From: Gautieria morchelliformis
Taxonomy: Eukaryota; Basidiomycota; Agaricomycetes; Gomphales; Gomphaceae
NCBI GenBank assembly: GCA_015179125.1
Contig: WHVA01000498.1
Location: forward strand, 16,988 to 80,987
Direction: 5' to 3'
Length of the DNA: 64,000 nt
Part shown: in pieces, positions 1 through 10,638 of the stretch
Position numbering within the stretch: position 1 is the stretch's first letter
Layout of the letters: every line of letters begins with the position of its first letter
The notes under the pieces: model-generated
The model's input: the letters and a program-made list of their open reading frames with translations, nothing else
Told to the model about the DNA's origin: nothing
The model's database searches: none
Made by a program: the position numbers and the translations under genes

Positions 1-404
1 GTCCCATTGTTCCCAATTAGTTAGTTCCCACACATTGTACTCGACTTCCGCTTCCTCCGGAATTTGCTTAGTACAACACCATTACTTGTTGCTCTGCGCT
101 TTGTATAAAAACCCCCTCATGTATGTCTGTTATTCTGCAATCAGATAATCACCTTCGATACTTGATTTCCTTCGCTCCATCTCCTGTTCTTAGCACAGCG
201 AGTCTAGCAAGATCTCAGTCTCTCCGTCTTCCGCTTTCCACCTCAGTTCCGCCTCAAGTTCCGACCAAACCTTTGGCTCAGTACTTTCCAACTTCCGACC
301 CATTTCCGAAATACCTAGGACGATAGTTCATCGGGGGCGCAACCTATAAGTTGAAGCCGCTGTCCTTTCCAGTTCCGACTTAGTGGAAATCTCGATACGT
401 AACA
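1..404 (+). mobile_element. LTR1-family LTR, 5' part outside the window
   Basis: This matches the second half of the complete LTR1 copy at 22801-23489: the same order of TTCCGAC-type motifs, the TATAAAA box near 106, the block with GGCGCAACCTATAAGTTG-like sequence near 337-352, and the terminal TACGTAACA ending at 404. The element's start lies left of the window. It abuts, with no spacer, an inverted second copy (405-1057). No ORF in it is credible; the short open frames come from the repetitive TTCCG composition. Confidence 0.8.
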
Positions 405-1057
405 GGACAGCAGCTTCAACTTATAGATTGCGCCCCCAATGAACTATCGTCCTAAGTATTTCTGAATTGAGTCGGAAGTCAGAAAGTACTGAACCAAAGG
501 TTGGTCGGAACTTGAGTTGGAACTGAGGCGGAAGGCGGAAGACGGAAGGCGGAGAGAGACTGAGATCTTGCTAGACTCGCTGTACTAAGAACAGGAGATG
601 GAGCGAAAGAAATCAAGTATTGAAGGCGATTATCTGATTGCAGAATAAGAGACATACACGACAGGCTTTTATACAAAGAGCTGAGGCAACAGGTAATGAT
701 ATGGTACTAAGCAAATTCCGGGGGAAGCGGAAGTCGAGTAGACAATGCATGGGAACTAACTAATTGGGAACAATGGGACTACAAGGGGGGTTCAGGGTAA
801 AGTAGAACAATGGCAAAGAACAAGGGGTCGGGAAAACATATCTGACAACGAAACACAAGGAGGGCCGGACGTATGATCTTGATGAACGGTGAGGCGGGTC
901 CGGTGGGTCCGAGTAGTAGAGTCGAAAGAACAAGGGAAATGTACAAGGGGCGGGATGTCAGAAATGTCGGAGGGGCGGAAAGTATTGCGGAAATATCGGA
1001 GGGGCGGAAGGTGTTGCGGAACTGAGGGTCGGAAGTCGGAAATGAACGGTCGTAACA
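405..1057 (-). mobile_element. LTR1-family LTR in inverted orientation
   Basis: Read on the minus strand it starts TGTTACGACCGTTC at 1057 and follows the complete LTR1 copies at 22801-23489 and 38669-39417. It lacks about the last 40 bp of the family's 3' end, where it is fused to the end of the plus-strand copy at 404/405. Beyond 1057 the sequence is the interior of an LTR2 element, so this LTR1 pair sits inside an LTR2 copy. Copies of LTR2 at 27456 and 30477 run through the equivalent point without interruption. Confidence 0.8.
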
Positions 1058-1704
1058 AAAGGTGGCGAAGGCACTTATGGACAAAACCATGTCTTGGGAC
1101 CCGCATACATGCTACCCTGCATGGACTCTTGGTCTGCTGGGTTGATTCTGCACGACCTATGGAAGAGATGCCTGCGAACACATTTTGACCATACGAACGC
1201 CCAATGGGGTTGGATTAAGAAGACGATGGGGTTAATGATGAACCATCATGCCGGGTGAATGGTATCGATCGTATTTGATGGTGTGCCTGCTGGCGAATGA
1301 TGCGAGCAGCGAATAGCCGTTCAGCGAAATGCAAGGGAGGGTGAACAGAGGTGACATAGGGGAGGAGAGGTCGAGGTGGAGGGCGAAGCCGAGCGAACAC
1401 TGAGGAGGAGTAGCGAAAGGGGAAATGGGGATACCAAGGTGCAGGAAATACACAGGTCATGACAATCCAACTATCAGAACACCATCGGAAGAGGGTCGAG
1501 CAGAGGAGGTGGTAGACCCAGTGATGACTGCCAAGTTATTCCAAAGCCGTCGGTTGTGCATTTAACGGCGTGGCGATGGTAATTGGCGCGAATCAGCGAG
1601 CGTCGGTTGCCGAATCATGACATTGGCGATCGGAACAAACACGAAAATGGGGTGAGAAATGGAAGGACAGAGCAATGAGTATGAGGAATAAACACGTCAT
1701 GACA
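1058..1704 (-). mobile_element. Partial LTR2-family LTR (copy A)
   Basis: On the minus strand it begins TGTCATGACGTG at 1704 and runs collinear with the complete solo LTR2 copies at 27456-28734 and 30477-31509, including the shared GACCATGTCTTGGGACC-type block (here reversed near 1090). It is cut off at 1058 by the inverted LTR1 pair. It interrupts the LINE reverse transcriptase reading frame at 1704/1705. Confidence 0.8.
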
Positions 1705-2187
1705 GTCCGGACCTTCGGCTATTATGGTGGTATCGTCCACGAATCCTACGCTCCCTTCTCCGTTGTTGTGCCGCACTACGTCTATCAGATCACCGTTATA
1801 GAACTGATAAGCGATTGCCGATAGCGGACATCCTTGATCCATTCCTCGCCCAATGGGTCTGGTGATGGAAAAATAGTCATCAAAGCTCACCGTGGTAAGC
1901 CTGTTCTGGAATTTCCTGCATATCCAATCAGTGTATTCCTGTGGTACTCCCCTTCTTCGCATGTTGTGGGCCAGCCTGTCTAGCACTATACTTGGAAATG
2001 CTCTCTTGATGTCCAGGTACAGCACTCTGAGTACGTTTCCTCTCCTCCATGCGTCCTTCGCCTCTGACACCACGTAATGTACGGCGTCGGTTGTCGTTCT
2101 TCCGGGTCTGCATCCAAAGTGATTGTCGGGTAACAATTGGTATTTTTCCGTCATCTTCACCAGATCTTCCGCCACGCACACGGACAA
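1705..2187 (-). pseudogene. LINE (non-LTR retrotransposon) reverse transcriptase fragment
   Basis: The minus-strand frame encodes consecutive reverse transcriptase motifs: FGCRPGRTTTDAV, then YLDIKRAFPSI (the first catalytic Asp region), then GMDQGCPLSAIAYQFYN, then GFVDDTTI containing the FVDD catalytic box. The order and the absence of any Ty1/Ty3 landmarks point to a non-LTR (LINE) element; Tad1-like elements common in basidiomycetes are the best guess (family knowledge, not tested here). It is truncated on both sides, by an LTR2 element after the FVDD box (1704) and by the copia-A LTR at 2188. No endonuclease or ORF1 is visible, so it is a dead fragment. Confidence 0.8.
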
Positions 2188-2675
2188 TGTTGGGTGCATT
2201 TATGCTCCTGCACCAAAATCAAGCATAATATATTCAATTTATTGTGTGGTGTTTCAATATTTTCTCATACTGTTCTTGTACCATGCATCCATTTCTCTGC
2301 TTATTTTCGAAATTTTCCAGTCACTCTCTATCTCTCCATTTCATTCTGTTGTTTCTACTTTCACAGGCGGCTGCACCCAGCGGAGTTTGAAATGACTTCG
2401 ACGCGCGAGCCCTTGGGCGCTAAAGGGCCGGGTGCAAGTATATGCCTTCTGAGACAGGATTACACTCCTCTCTCAGTGACAATAAATTCACTGAGAGAGG
2501 CGAGTAGTATTCTTCATATTTACATAGCATGTTGACTGAAAATCATGTAGTATATTTGATTCTAGGTATTGTATTAATACATCAGTGACAATAAATTCAC
2601 TGAGAGAGTATATTTGATTCTAGCTTTCTAAGAACTCTACCGAACCTTCCCTGCCATAGCCCCTAGTTGCTAACA
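2188..2675 (+). repeat. copia-A 5' LTR
   Basis: 488 bp, TGTTGGG...TAACA. It is followed after one base by the primer-binding site GGGTTATGGGCCC. It shares its start and overall layout with the 498-bp LTRs of copia-B. Confidence 0.9.
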
Positions 2676-2676
2676 A

Positions 2677-2689
2677 GGGTTATGGGCCC
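2677..2689 (+). other. copia-A primer-binding site (internal tRNAiMet type)
   Basis: GGGTTATGGGCCC is complementary to the anticodon stem-loop of initiator methionine tRNA (GGGCCCAUAACCC) rather than to the tRNA 3' end. This is the arrangement known for Drosophila copia. The ATG inside it (2682) is the first codon of the Gag frame. Confidence 0.75.
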
Positions 2690-5600
2690 CGCAGACACTT
2701 CGCAGAAGCTTTTGGGTGTGGAGAAGCTTGCAACAGATGGAAGTAATTGGCCTCTGTGGCGAGCTACTCTCACAAGTTATTTTGAGTCCAAAAATCTACT
2801 CAGGCATATAGAAGGGAGAGCCATTCGACCTCCTGATCCTCCAGTCATGCCCCCAGGCCATATTCTCACAGAAGCTGAGGAAACTCAGATAGAGAAGGCT
2901 GAGGAGAAGCTGGAGAAATATCTTGCCAGAGAAGGACAGGCAAAACCCAAATAATCGTCTCAGTGTCAGAGTCACTAGCCCTGATGCTACAGAAGAGACA
3001 TACAGCAAAAGAAGTCTGGGATGCATTGGTCAATGAGATGACCAAAAAGCCCAAGATGGTCCTCACCAACCTACAGAGACAGCTTCGCAGTATGAGGTGT
3101 CCTGAGGATGGAGACTTGAGAGATCACTTGGACAAGGCCCAAGACCTCTATGCTCGTCTCAATGAGATGGGAGCCAGAATTTCTGAAGGAGAGTTCACCG
3201 ACATTATCCTTGCATCACTTCCACCCTCCTATGAGGCAGTTATGAATGCCCTTACCACGTCGCTCGAAGAATGTGGAATGCCCTTAGTGCCTGATGATAT
3301 TATCAGAGTACTAAAGGCTCAATAGACAGGAGAAAGACTCTCAATATTTCACAAGAAGAGCAGGCATTTATTGGTTCATCTACGAAAGGGCAGAAGGGCC
3401 GAAAGACCCGAAGGTGTCTACATGCACTAATTGCCACAAGCCTGGACATGCTATAGAGAGTTGCTGGGCTAAAGGAGGTGGTAAAGAAGGCCAGGGGCCA
3501 CGTCAGAAGAAGAAAGCGAAAGCCAAAAAGAAGAAGGGCAAAGCCAAGGCGAATGTTGCCGAAGAAGTGTCCTCTGAGGAGGATGAGAGTGGCAGTCCAG
3601 CCGCTTTCGCCAACTTCGACTGCTCTAATTTGAGTAGTTTATCTCTGGACACTGTTGTTATCCTCGACACTGGAACGACCGCACATATGACCCCTCACAA
3701 GAATTTATTGAGGGATTACAGTCCATTCTCACAGCCGCGCACAATTCGTGCAGCCAACAAAGGCACTTTTGATGCCTTCGGTTCAGGCTCACTCGTGCTA
3801 TCTAACAAGGTTGGAGATAAGACTGTGAACATTACATTGAAGGATACGTTCTACGCGCCAAAAATGGCTGTTACCCTCATCTCGATCGGCCGGTGCGATG
3901 ATGCAGGCTATAACACACAAATAGCTGATCAGAAATGCACAATATCCAATCGTAAAGGCAGGATATTGATGCAAGCACCGAAGCTGAATGGCTTATATCG
4001 ATTTGATTTACAACACACAAGTGCCGAAGCGCATGTATGCGCATCAGCCATGGAATACATCAAAAATGGGGCACATTTCACAAAAGTCCCTACAGCATTG
4101 CTCAACCGTGGCATGATATTAGGCATTGAATTGAGCTCAAAAGGTGACAAGGTTGTTTGCGATGCGTGCATTCAGGCGAAGATTGCACGTAAATCACTTC
4201 CTCAGGAACCCAGAAGCCGATCATCAAAATTCGGTGACAGAATTTATTCTGATGTCTGGGGACCAGCGAGACACTCCACAATTGACAAGAAATCCTATTA
4301 TGTGTCTTTCATCGACGACTATTCAAGGAATCGGTTATCTATTTGATGGCAAACAAATCGGAAGCATTTTCAAAATACAAACTCTACAGGCTTGATGCTT
4401 CGACAGAGGAATGCACATCAAAGCACTTGTTTCCGACAGAGGGGGCGAATACACAAGCTCAGAATTTGAACAGCATTTGGCCAAGCAAGGCACGAAGCAT
4501 CGGTTAACCGTACACGACACCCCAGAGTCAAATGGTGTTGCTGAACGTTTAAACCGAACTCTAGTTGAAAGAGCTCGTGCCATGCTATTGGAATCAAGTC
4601 TTCCTAAGACTCTATGGGGGCATGCAATTTTGCACGCCAACTATCTTAGGAATCGGACACACACAAGAGCTTTGCCAGACAAAACCCCTTTTGAAATGAT
4701 CCATCACGAGAAACCGAACCTGAAAGACATACACGTGTGGGGAATTGAAGTCTACGTTAAAGTCAAAGAGGGAAACAAACTAGCAGCCCGTGCCAAAAGA
4801 GCTCGGTGGATAGGAATCTCTGGACAGAGCCATGGTCACTGCATCTACTGGCCTGACTCTCAGAAGGTTTCTGTCGAGCGGAATGTTATATTTGACTCAG
4901 AGATGAAGGGGGGCAAAGCTCCAATCATTTCTATTGAAGAGTCACAGCTACCTACGTCCAGAAAAATGGTACAGGCCATCTCGGCGCCAGCACCTATGCC
5001 TAGCCACTTAGTCAGCGAAGAGGCAAAGATCGAGGAAATTGATGATGATGAACCAGAGGAACGTCTGAAAGAGCTGCAACCCAGTCAGACTGTTGATGCC
5101 AGACCTAAAGAAGCTGCTCCAACAAGGAGAAGCGAGAGAATCCGTCAGCAGCAGGGCAGCCGGCCCCAAGTGGTCCCGTAACAAGATCTCAAACTAAGAG
5201 ACATGCTGGTGCAGATATCACTACACTAGCTTACGAGGACATTGAGGACCATCAAGACAAATTATTTGAACAAGATTTATCCTCTGTCACTGACGGCATC
5301 AGTGATTATAACCTTGCCATCAGTACACTTTCGACCTCCGATCAAAACAAAGATAATATGCTGCCGGATTTGAATCAGACCGAGCCTAGCAATGCAGATG
5401 AAGCCTTAAATGATCCTATGTGGAAAGCATCAATGGATAAAGAGTATAAGGTGCTACTCGACAAAGGTGTATGGGAAGTGGTTAAACCACCTCCTGGGGC
5501 AAATATTGTCGGAAATAGATGGGTATTCCTCTGGAAACGCAATCCAGAAGGTGAACCCATCACACCTAGATCGAGGATGGTCGCCCAAGGCTTTACACAA

Positions 5601-6920
5601 AGTTTTGGAGTCGACTACAATGAAACCTATGCACCTGTTGCTCGGATGACTTCCTTACGGATTATATGTGCCATTGCTGCCAGGAACAACTGGCCTATTC
5701 ACCAAATGGATGTGGACAGTGCGTATTTGAATGCTACACTGCCAGAACCTATTTACATGAGACAGCCGTATGGATATGAGACCGGAGACAAAGATGATGT
5801 CCTCCTGCTGAAGAAAGCACTTTACGGCCTCAAACAGTCTGGAAGGGAATGGTACAAACGTCTGAGTGGTGAATTTCTCAAGTTAGGATTCACTAAATCA
5901 GCTTCGGATGGAGCTGTATTTTGCAGACGTGGACCGAGAGGGCATGCGATTATTGCGACGGCAGTAGACGACCTCACTATCACAGCTGAGAGTCAACCAA
6001 TCCTCGATGGGGTAAAGCATGATCTTGCCCAGATCTTCAGTATGAAAGATCTAGGCGAGATTCATTGGCTTTTGAACCTCAAAATCGAAAGAGATTGGAA
6101 TAACAAATCGATTGCAATATCACAAGCTGCATACATCCAAAAAATCATCAAAAAATTCAATCTGGATGATGCCAAAACATTTTCCACACCTCTCGACCCA
6201 GCCGTTAAATTATCCAGAGACCAATGCCCTTCTACAGATAAAGACAAAGAGAAGATGTCAAGAATTCCATACAGACAAGCGATAGGATCATTGATGTGGG
6301 CAGCAGTAGCCACTCGACCGGACATTGCGTTCGCAGTGTCATTACTTTCTCAATTCCTCGAAAACCCAGGTCCAACACATTGGCATGCAGTCAAACGTGT
6401 CTTTAAATATCTAAAAGGCACGATGGACTACAAATTGACACTTGGGAAAAATCGAGACGGCCTCATTGGGTATTCAGATGCGGATTGGGCTTCTCAAGAG
6501 CACAGGCACTCATACTCGGCTTATATTTTTCAGATTGATGGAGGGACAATATCATGGAGTTGTCAAAAACAATCCATAGTAGCCCTATCATCAACTGAAG
6601 CCGAATTCGTTGCTCTGACTCATGCGAGCAAAGAAGCCTTATGGATGCGCCACTTTATTTCTGAAGTGTTTCAACCACTGAATTGTCCCATCAAACTTTA
6701 TTCAGACAATCAATCAGCCATTGCCATCGTCTATGGCACTCAACAACACACGAGGACCAAGCATTTCGACATTAGATTATATTTCATCCGAGATATAGTC
6801 GAAGATGAAGAAATTAAGCTTGTGTACCTACCAACGGAACACATGCTAGCCGATCTTCTCACTAAAGGACTTCCTAGTCCTAGAGTGAGAATCCTCAACG
6901 AGAGAATCGGAATATATTAA
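2682..6920 (+). pseudogene. copia-A gag-pol, broken
   Basis: Compared with the intact copia-B polyprotein, this frame starts MGPADTSQ, keeps the UBN2-type Gag, the CTNCHKPGHAIESC zinc knuckle (3417-3460), the LDTGTTAHM protease site, the integrase pieces (IYSDVWGPARH, VSDRGGEY, ESNGVAERLNR), the reverse transcriptase (QMDVDSAYLNATL, ALYGLKQSG, TAVDDLTI) and RNase H (YSDADWAS, STEAEF, SDNQSAI). It is broken by small indels: near 2945, near 3325, a compensating pair around 4055-4100, near 4330, near 4400 and near 5170. Only reverse transcriptase/RNase H (5358-6920) remains as one long frame. It cannot make a functional polyprotein. Confidence 0.9.
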
Positions 6921-6933
6921 GCTTGAGGGGGTG

Positions 6934-7421
6934 TGTTGGGTGCATTTATGCTCCTGCACCAAAATCAAGCATAATATATTCAATTTATTGTGTGGTGTTT
7001 CAATATTTTCTCATACTGTTCTTGTACCATGCATCCATTTCTCTGCTTATTTTCGAAATTTTCTAGTCACTCTCTATCTCTCCATTCCATTCTGTTATTT
7101 CTATTTTCACAGGCGGCTGCACCCAGCGGAGTTTGAAATGACTTCGACGCGCGAGCCCTTGGGCGCTAAAGGGCCGGGTGCAAGTATATGCCTTCTGAGA
7201 CAGGATTACACTCCTCTCTCAGTGACAATAAATTCACTGAGAGAGGCGAGTAGTATCTTTCATATTTACATAGCATGTTGACTGAAAATCATGTAGTGTA
7301 TTTGATTTTAGGTATTGTATTAATACATCAGTGACAATAAATTCACTGAGAGAGTGTATTTGATTTTAGCTTTCTAAGAACTCTACCGAACCTTCCCTGC
7401 CATAGCCCCTAGTTGCCTACA
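6934..7421 (+). repeat. copia-A 3' LTR
   Basis: 488 bp, the same length as the 5' LTR. It is preceded by the purine-rich tract GCTTGAGGGGGTG. The end reads CCTACA where the 5' LTR reads CTAACA. Confidence 0.9.
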
Positions 7422-7715
7422 GAGAATCCCCTCTCTTGTATACTCTGTTCATTTATACATACTTTGGATTTCCCCTTGTCAGTTGTGTGGTAGTGTGATC
7501 TCCACAACTAGCCAGGGTTGCCCTTACAGCAGAAAAGTCTCTCCCCTAGAGGACCGGCGGTCGTACCGCGCGTTGCATTCGCCATAGGTGCGTTCGGAAT
7601 TGGAGACAGCGACTCGGAAATCGCAACCTCTTCCGCACACACAGCGTATGACAGCCCCTCTTCTTACGTCGAGCTCCCAACCTCGGAAATCCCATCACAT
7701 ATTTCTCCTTCCGAC

Positions 7716-8891
7716 ATGGATCTGGACGATCGTCTTCGGCATATGGAGGAGGAATTGACGCGGAACCGGATGAAGACCGACGCGATTGAAACAGCCTTAC
7801 AAGCGATTTTGGCTAAGTTAGATATTCCACAAAGTGGTGGAAATGAAATGCTGGATGATCCGGATTTCGGAAAAGCGGAACTAGTGGAAGAGAGAAAGTC
7901 CGTGAAGTTAGCAAAGGTCAAACCCGCAACTCCGGTGGACTTTGACGGAGATCGGGAGAAGGGACGCGCATTCTTCAACACATGCAGCATCTACTTCGCA
8001 ATTGTCGGAGACCTCTTTCTGAATGACCAGGCTCGGATTCACTGGGCATTGTCCTTTTTCAAATCGGACCGCGCAGCCCGTTCTGCAAACAAGGTGATCC
8101 GACATGAAGCAAAGGGCAAGGGGAACTACTTCCGGGACTGGGACGCCTTCGAGAAAACATTTTCCGACCAGTTCTGCCCGAAAAACGAGCAGCTCACAGC
8201 CCTTATGAAGCTCGAGGGGACCAGCTGGTACCAGGCCAAGGATCCGGTCGATGACTACATCGATCGCTTCCAGGAGCTCATCGACCTTGCGGAATATGAC
8301 GACGACAAGACGATCGTCATCAAATTCCGACGAGGACTCGATCCGACACTCCAGAACCAAGTTGCGCTGCTTGGGGATGGAGCTCCGGATTTTGATGACC
8401 CGGAAGGGTGGTACCAAGCTGCGCAGAGGGTGTCCTGGAACAGGGAGGCAAATGAGGCCTTCGTCCAGACGAGCCGGAACATGACACGCAGTTCCACTCG
8501 TCCTACTCCACCTGTGCCAAAACCCGGAAGTGCATTCATTCCCACACGGAAAATATTTCTGACGCTTGCTCCGCCTGCTCCTATTAGGAACCATAGCCCT
8601 CCTCCCTTGAAGAGTGGCCCTGCCCCGATGGATGTTGACCGCATGCACGGAAAAGGCCACAGAACTATCACCTGCTTCCAATGTCGACAACCAGGCCACT
8701 ATGCTCGCGAGTGCCCCCAAGTCTTTGATATCCAGCTTATGACCACAGAGGAGAAACTTGAGCTCCTTCCAGAGTTCCTCGCACTTGCGGACATAAGCGG
8801 AGTGCCCACTGTGGAAGAGATTTCCGAAAATGCGGAACATGGTCCACCGGAAGCGGAAGATGCATCGGATTTTGTGACACGCAGAGGGTGA
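7716..8891 (+). CDS. gypsy-1 Gag
   Basis: Retrotransposon capsid/nucleocapsid protein. I chose the ATG at 7716 because the open frame upstream contains no earlier ATG. From there the protein is about 391 residues. The sequence begins with a charged coiled-coil-like segment (DDRLRHMEEELTRNRM), continues with the Ty3-type capsid region (YFAIVGDLF, WALSFFKS, WDAFEKTFSDQF, DPVDDYIDRFQELIDLA) and ends with a CCHC zinc knuckle CFQCRQPGHYAREC around 8671-8712. The stop at 8889 overlaps the start of the protease frame, which lies in the -1 frame. The reading frame is intact although the element itself is truncated downstream. Confidence 0.85.
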   Translation: MDLDDRLRHMEEELTRNRMKTDAIETALQAILAKLDIPQSGGNEMLDDPDFGKAELVEERKSVKLAKVKPATPVDFDGDREKGRAFFNTCSIYFAIVGDLFLNDQARIHWALSFFKSDRAARSANKVIRHEAKGKGNYFRDWDAFEKTFSDQFCPKNEQLTALMKLEGTSWYQAKDPVDDYIDRFQELIDLAEYDDDKTIVIKFRRGLDPTLQNQVALLGDGAPDFDDPEGWYQAAQRVSWNREANEAFVQTSRNMTRSSTRPTPPVPKPGSAFIPTRKIFLTLAPPAPIRNHSPPPLKSGPAPMDVDRMHGKGHRTITCFQCRQPGHYARECPQVFDIQLMTTEEKLELLPEFLALADISGVPTVEEISENAEHGPPEAEDASDFVTRRG

Positions 8892-10127
8892 GATGTGTGC
8901 CCCTGCTGCCTGTACATAACCAGTTTGCCTGTCTTGAAGTAGAGAATGAAAAGCCCCCACTCCCCTCACTTCGTGCAGACCCACCAGATAAAGTCACACA
9001 AAAACCAAATCCGACGCCCCATCCATCCCGCATCCACCCTTGGGAGAGACGCCTTCCGAAGCGCTATGTTGTTGCTGCCACCCCTGGCCCCAAGTCACTA
9101 GTCATTAAGGTGGAGGCCCAGATGACAGATACGGCGGAAGTCAAATCCGGACCCGCCCTTGTCGATTGCGGGGCCACTGGTCAGTTCATGGACTGGGACT
9201 ATGTGGAACGGAACCGACTGACCACGTGGAAGTTGCAATGTGCAATCCCGGTGTTCAATGTGGATGGAAGCCCCAACGAGGCAGGGTCCATCACGGAGAT
9301 AGTAGACACAATTCTCCGCTACGATGGACACTCAGAACGCACTTTCTTTGCAGTCACCAGCCTGGGGAAGCAGGACATCATCCTCAGGTTTACCTGGCTT
9401 CAGGAGCACAACCTGGAGATCAATTGGCAGACTCGGAAGGTACTGATGAGTTGATGTCCAGCCAAGTGTCACATGTGCAGGTCGGAAGTGCGGAAGGAGC
9501 GCCAGGAGCAGTGGAAGACCGAACGGCTCATACAGACATGTCGTTCTGGCCCCCATCCACTGCTTGCAGAAGAAGACTCGGAAGCGGAATTTGAACCGGA
9601 TCCCACTTCCGATTCGGATTCGGATTCGGATTCGGATTCGGATTCGGATTCCGACTCCGACGTCATCCAACTCGGCCCGGAAGACATTCTGGCGGAAGGG
9701 GAGCGCTTGCTGTATGTAAACCTTCCGCCGGAAGCAGAACACATCCGCGCCACCGGAAATATTTCACAACGCCTTGCTGAAGCCTACAAGAGGCATGATA
9801 AAGTAGAGGCGGAAATTCCGGAGTACCTGCGGGAGTTCGAGGACGTCTTTTCCAAGGAGTCATTCGATGCCCTGCCTCCACGGAAGCTTTGGGACCATGC
9901 CATCAAGTTGGAGCCTGGGTCAAAGCCCACCAACTGCAAAGTCTACCCGCTGTCACCCAAGGAGCAGGTAGAGCTCGACGCATTCCTTGCGGAAAACCTC
10001 CGCACAGGGAGGATCCGCCCCTCCAAGTCACCCATGGCATCTCCGGTGTTCTTCATCAAGAAGAAGGACGGCTCGCTCAGACTTGTGCAGGATTACCGGG
10101 CCTTGAATGCGATCACGATCAAGAACC
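8888..10127 (+). pseudogene. gypsy-1 protease and truncated reverse transcriptase
   Basis: The frame is -1 relative to gag and overlaps its last codons, the layout expected if protease-pol is made by -1 ribosomal frameshifting. The aspartic protease active site is LVDCGATGQF (about 9159-9188). The frame then stops at a TGA (9452-9454) and continues open in the same frame from 9455 through an acidic linker to the RT entry motifs (KLWDHAIKLEPGSKPTNCK, SPVFFIKKKDGSLRLVQDY). The sequence ends abruptly after NAITIKNL at the copia-B boundary, before any catalytic Asp of RT. A single base change would account for the stop, since CGA would restore Arg there. Confidence 0.85.
9611..9652 (+). repeat. 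In-frame GATTCG hexanucleotide microsatellite
   Basis: Seven tandem GATTCG units encode an Asp-Ser run in the linker between protease and reverse transcriptase of gypsy-1. Degenerate GAC/TCC continuations flank it, so the acidic DS tract is longer than the perfect repeat. Confidence 0.9.
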
Positions 10128-10625
10128 TGTAGAGGACAGGAATTATAGGCAGTAGGTATGGACTTGTTATTCAAAAGAATAGACTAGAAATCAATTCACT
10201 CTCTCAGTGAATTTAGTGGTCACTATAAATATATTATACACTACCTAGAAATCAATTCACTACAGAACATTTCTAGGTTAATAAATGCAAAGATTACTAG
10301 ACTAATTTACTTGCCTCTCTCAGTGAATTTAGTGGTCACTGAGAGAGGGGGAAATGTGTTCCACTGCGCATGTACTACTACCCGGCCCTTTAGCGCCCAA
10401 GGGCTCGCGCGTCGAAGTCATTTCAGACTCCGCTGGGTGCAGCCGCTTGTGAAAGTAGGAATAACAAGATGAAATAGAGAGATAAGAAATGAGTGGAAAA
10501 TTTCGAAAATAACCAGAGAAATGGATGCATAATACAAGAGCAATGTGAGAAGAAATTGGAAGGCCACACAACAAATTGGATATATTATGCTTGATTTTGG
10601 TGCAGGAGCATAAATGCACCCAACA
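10128..10625 (-). repeat. copia-B 3' LTR
   Basis: 498 bp; TGTTGGGTGCATT... on the minus strand. It contains inverted CTCTCTCAGTGA/TCACTGAGAGAG blocks near 10315-10348 that can form a hairpin. Confidence 0.92.
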
Positions 10626-10638
10626 CGCCCCCTCAAGC

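Larger units (their letters stand above)
2188..7421 (+). mobile_element. Ty1/copia retrotransposon copia-A, complete but decayed
   Basis: It is bounded by two 488-bp LTRs (2188-2675 and 6934-7421), both starting TGTTGGGTGCATTTATGCTC, with a primer-binding site at 2677-2689 and a purine tract GAGGGGGTG just before 6934. The LTRs differ at roughly a dozen sites, nearly all transitions, so it is older than copia-B of the same family. Flanking pentamers are GACAA and GAGAA, an imperfect match, and the two flanks belong to different elements (a LINE and gypsy-1). The ends may therefore have recombined since insertion. Confidence 0.9.
7422..10127 (+). mobile_element. Ty3/gypsy element gypsy-1, 5' half only
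   Basis: The segment contains gag, protease and the beginning of reverse transcriptase, and is cut at the conserved motif before the first RT catalytic block by copia-B (10128). The 290 bp before the gag ATG end in sequence that could be the tail of its 5' LTR, but copia-A removes the LTR start, so that is inference. What follows copia-B is not the rest of this RT but the integrase region of another element. gypsy-1 is therefore a truncated fragment. Confidence 0.8.

Noticed and set aside
889..1188. Open frames inside the LTR1/LTR2 copies (also near 22800-23400 and 39117-39440)
   Set aside because: They recur in every copy only because the LTR sequence is conserved, change frame between copies, and lie in Ser/Pro-rich TTCCG repeat composition.
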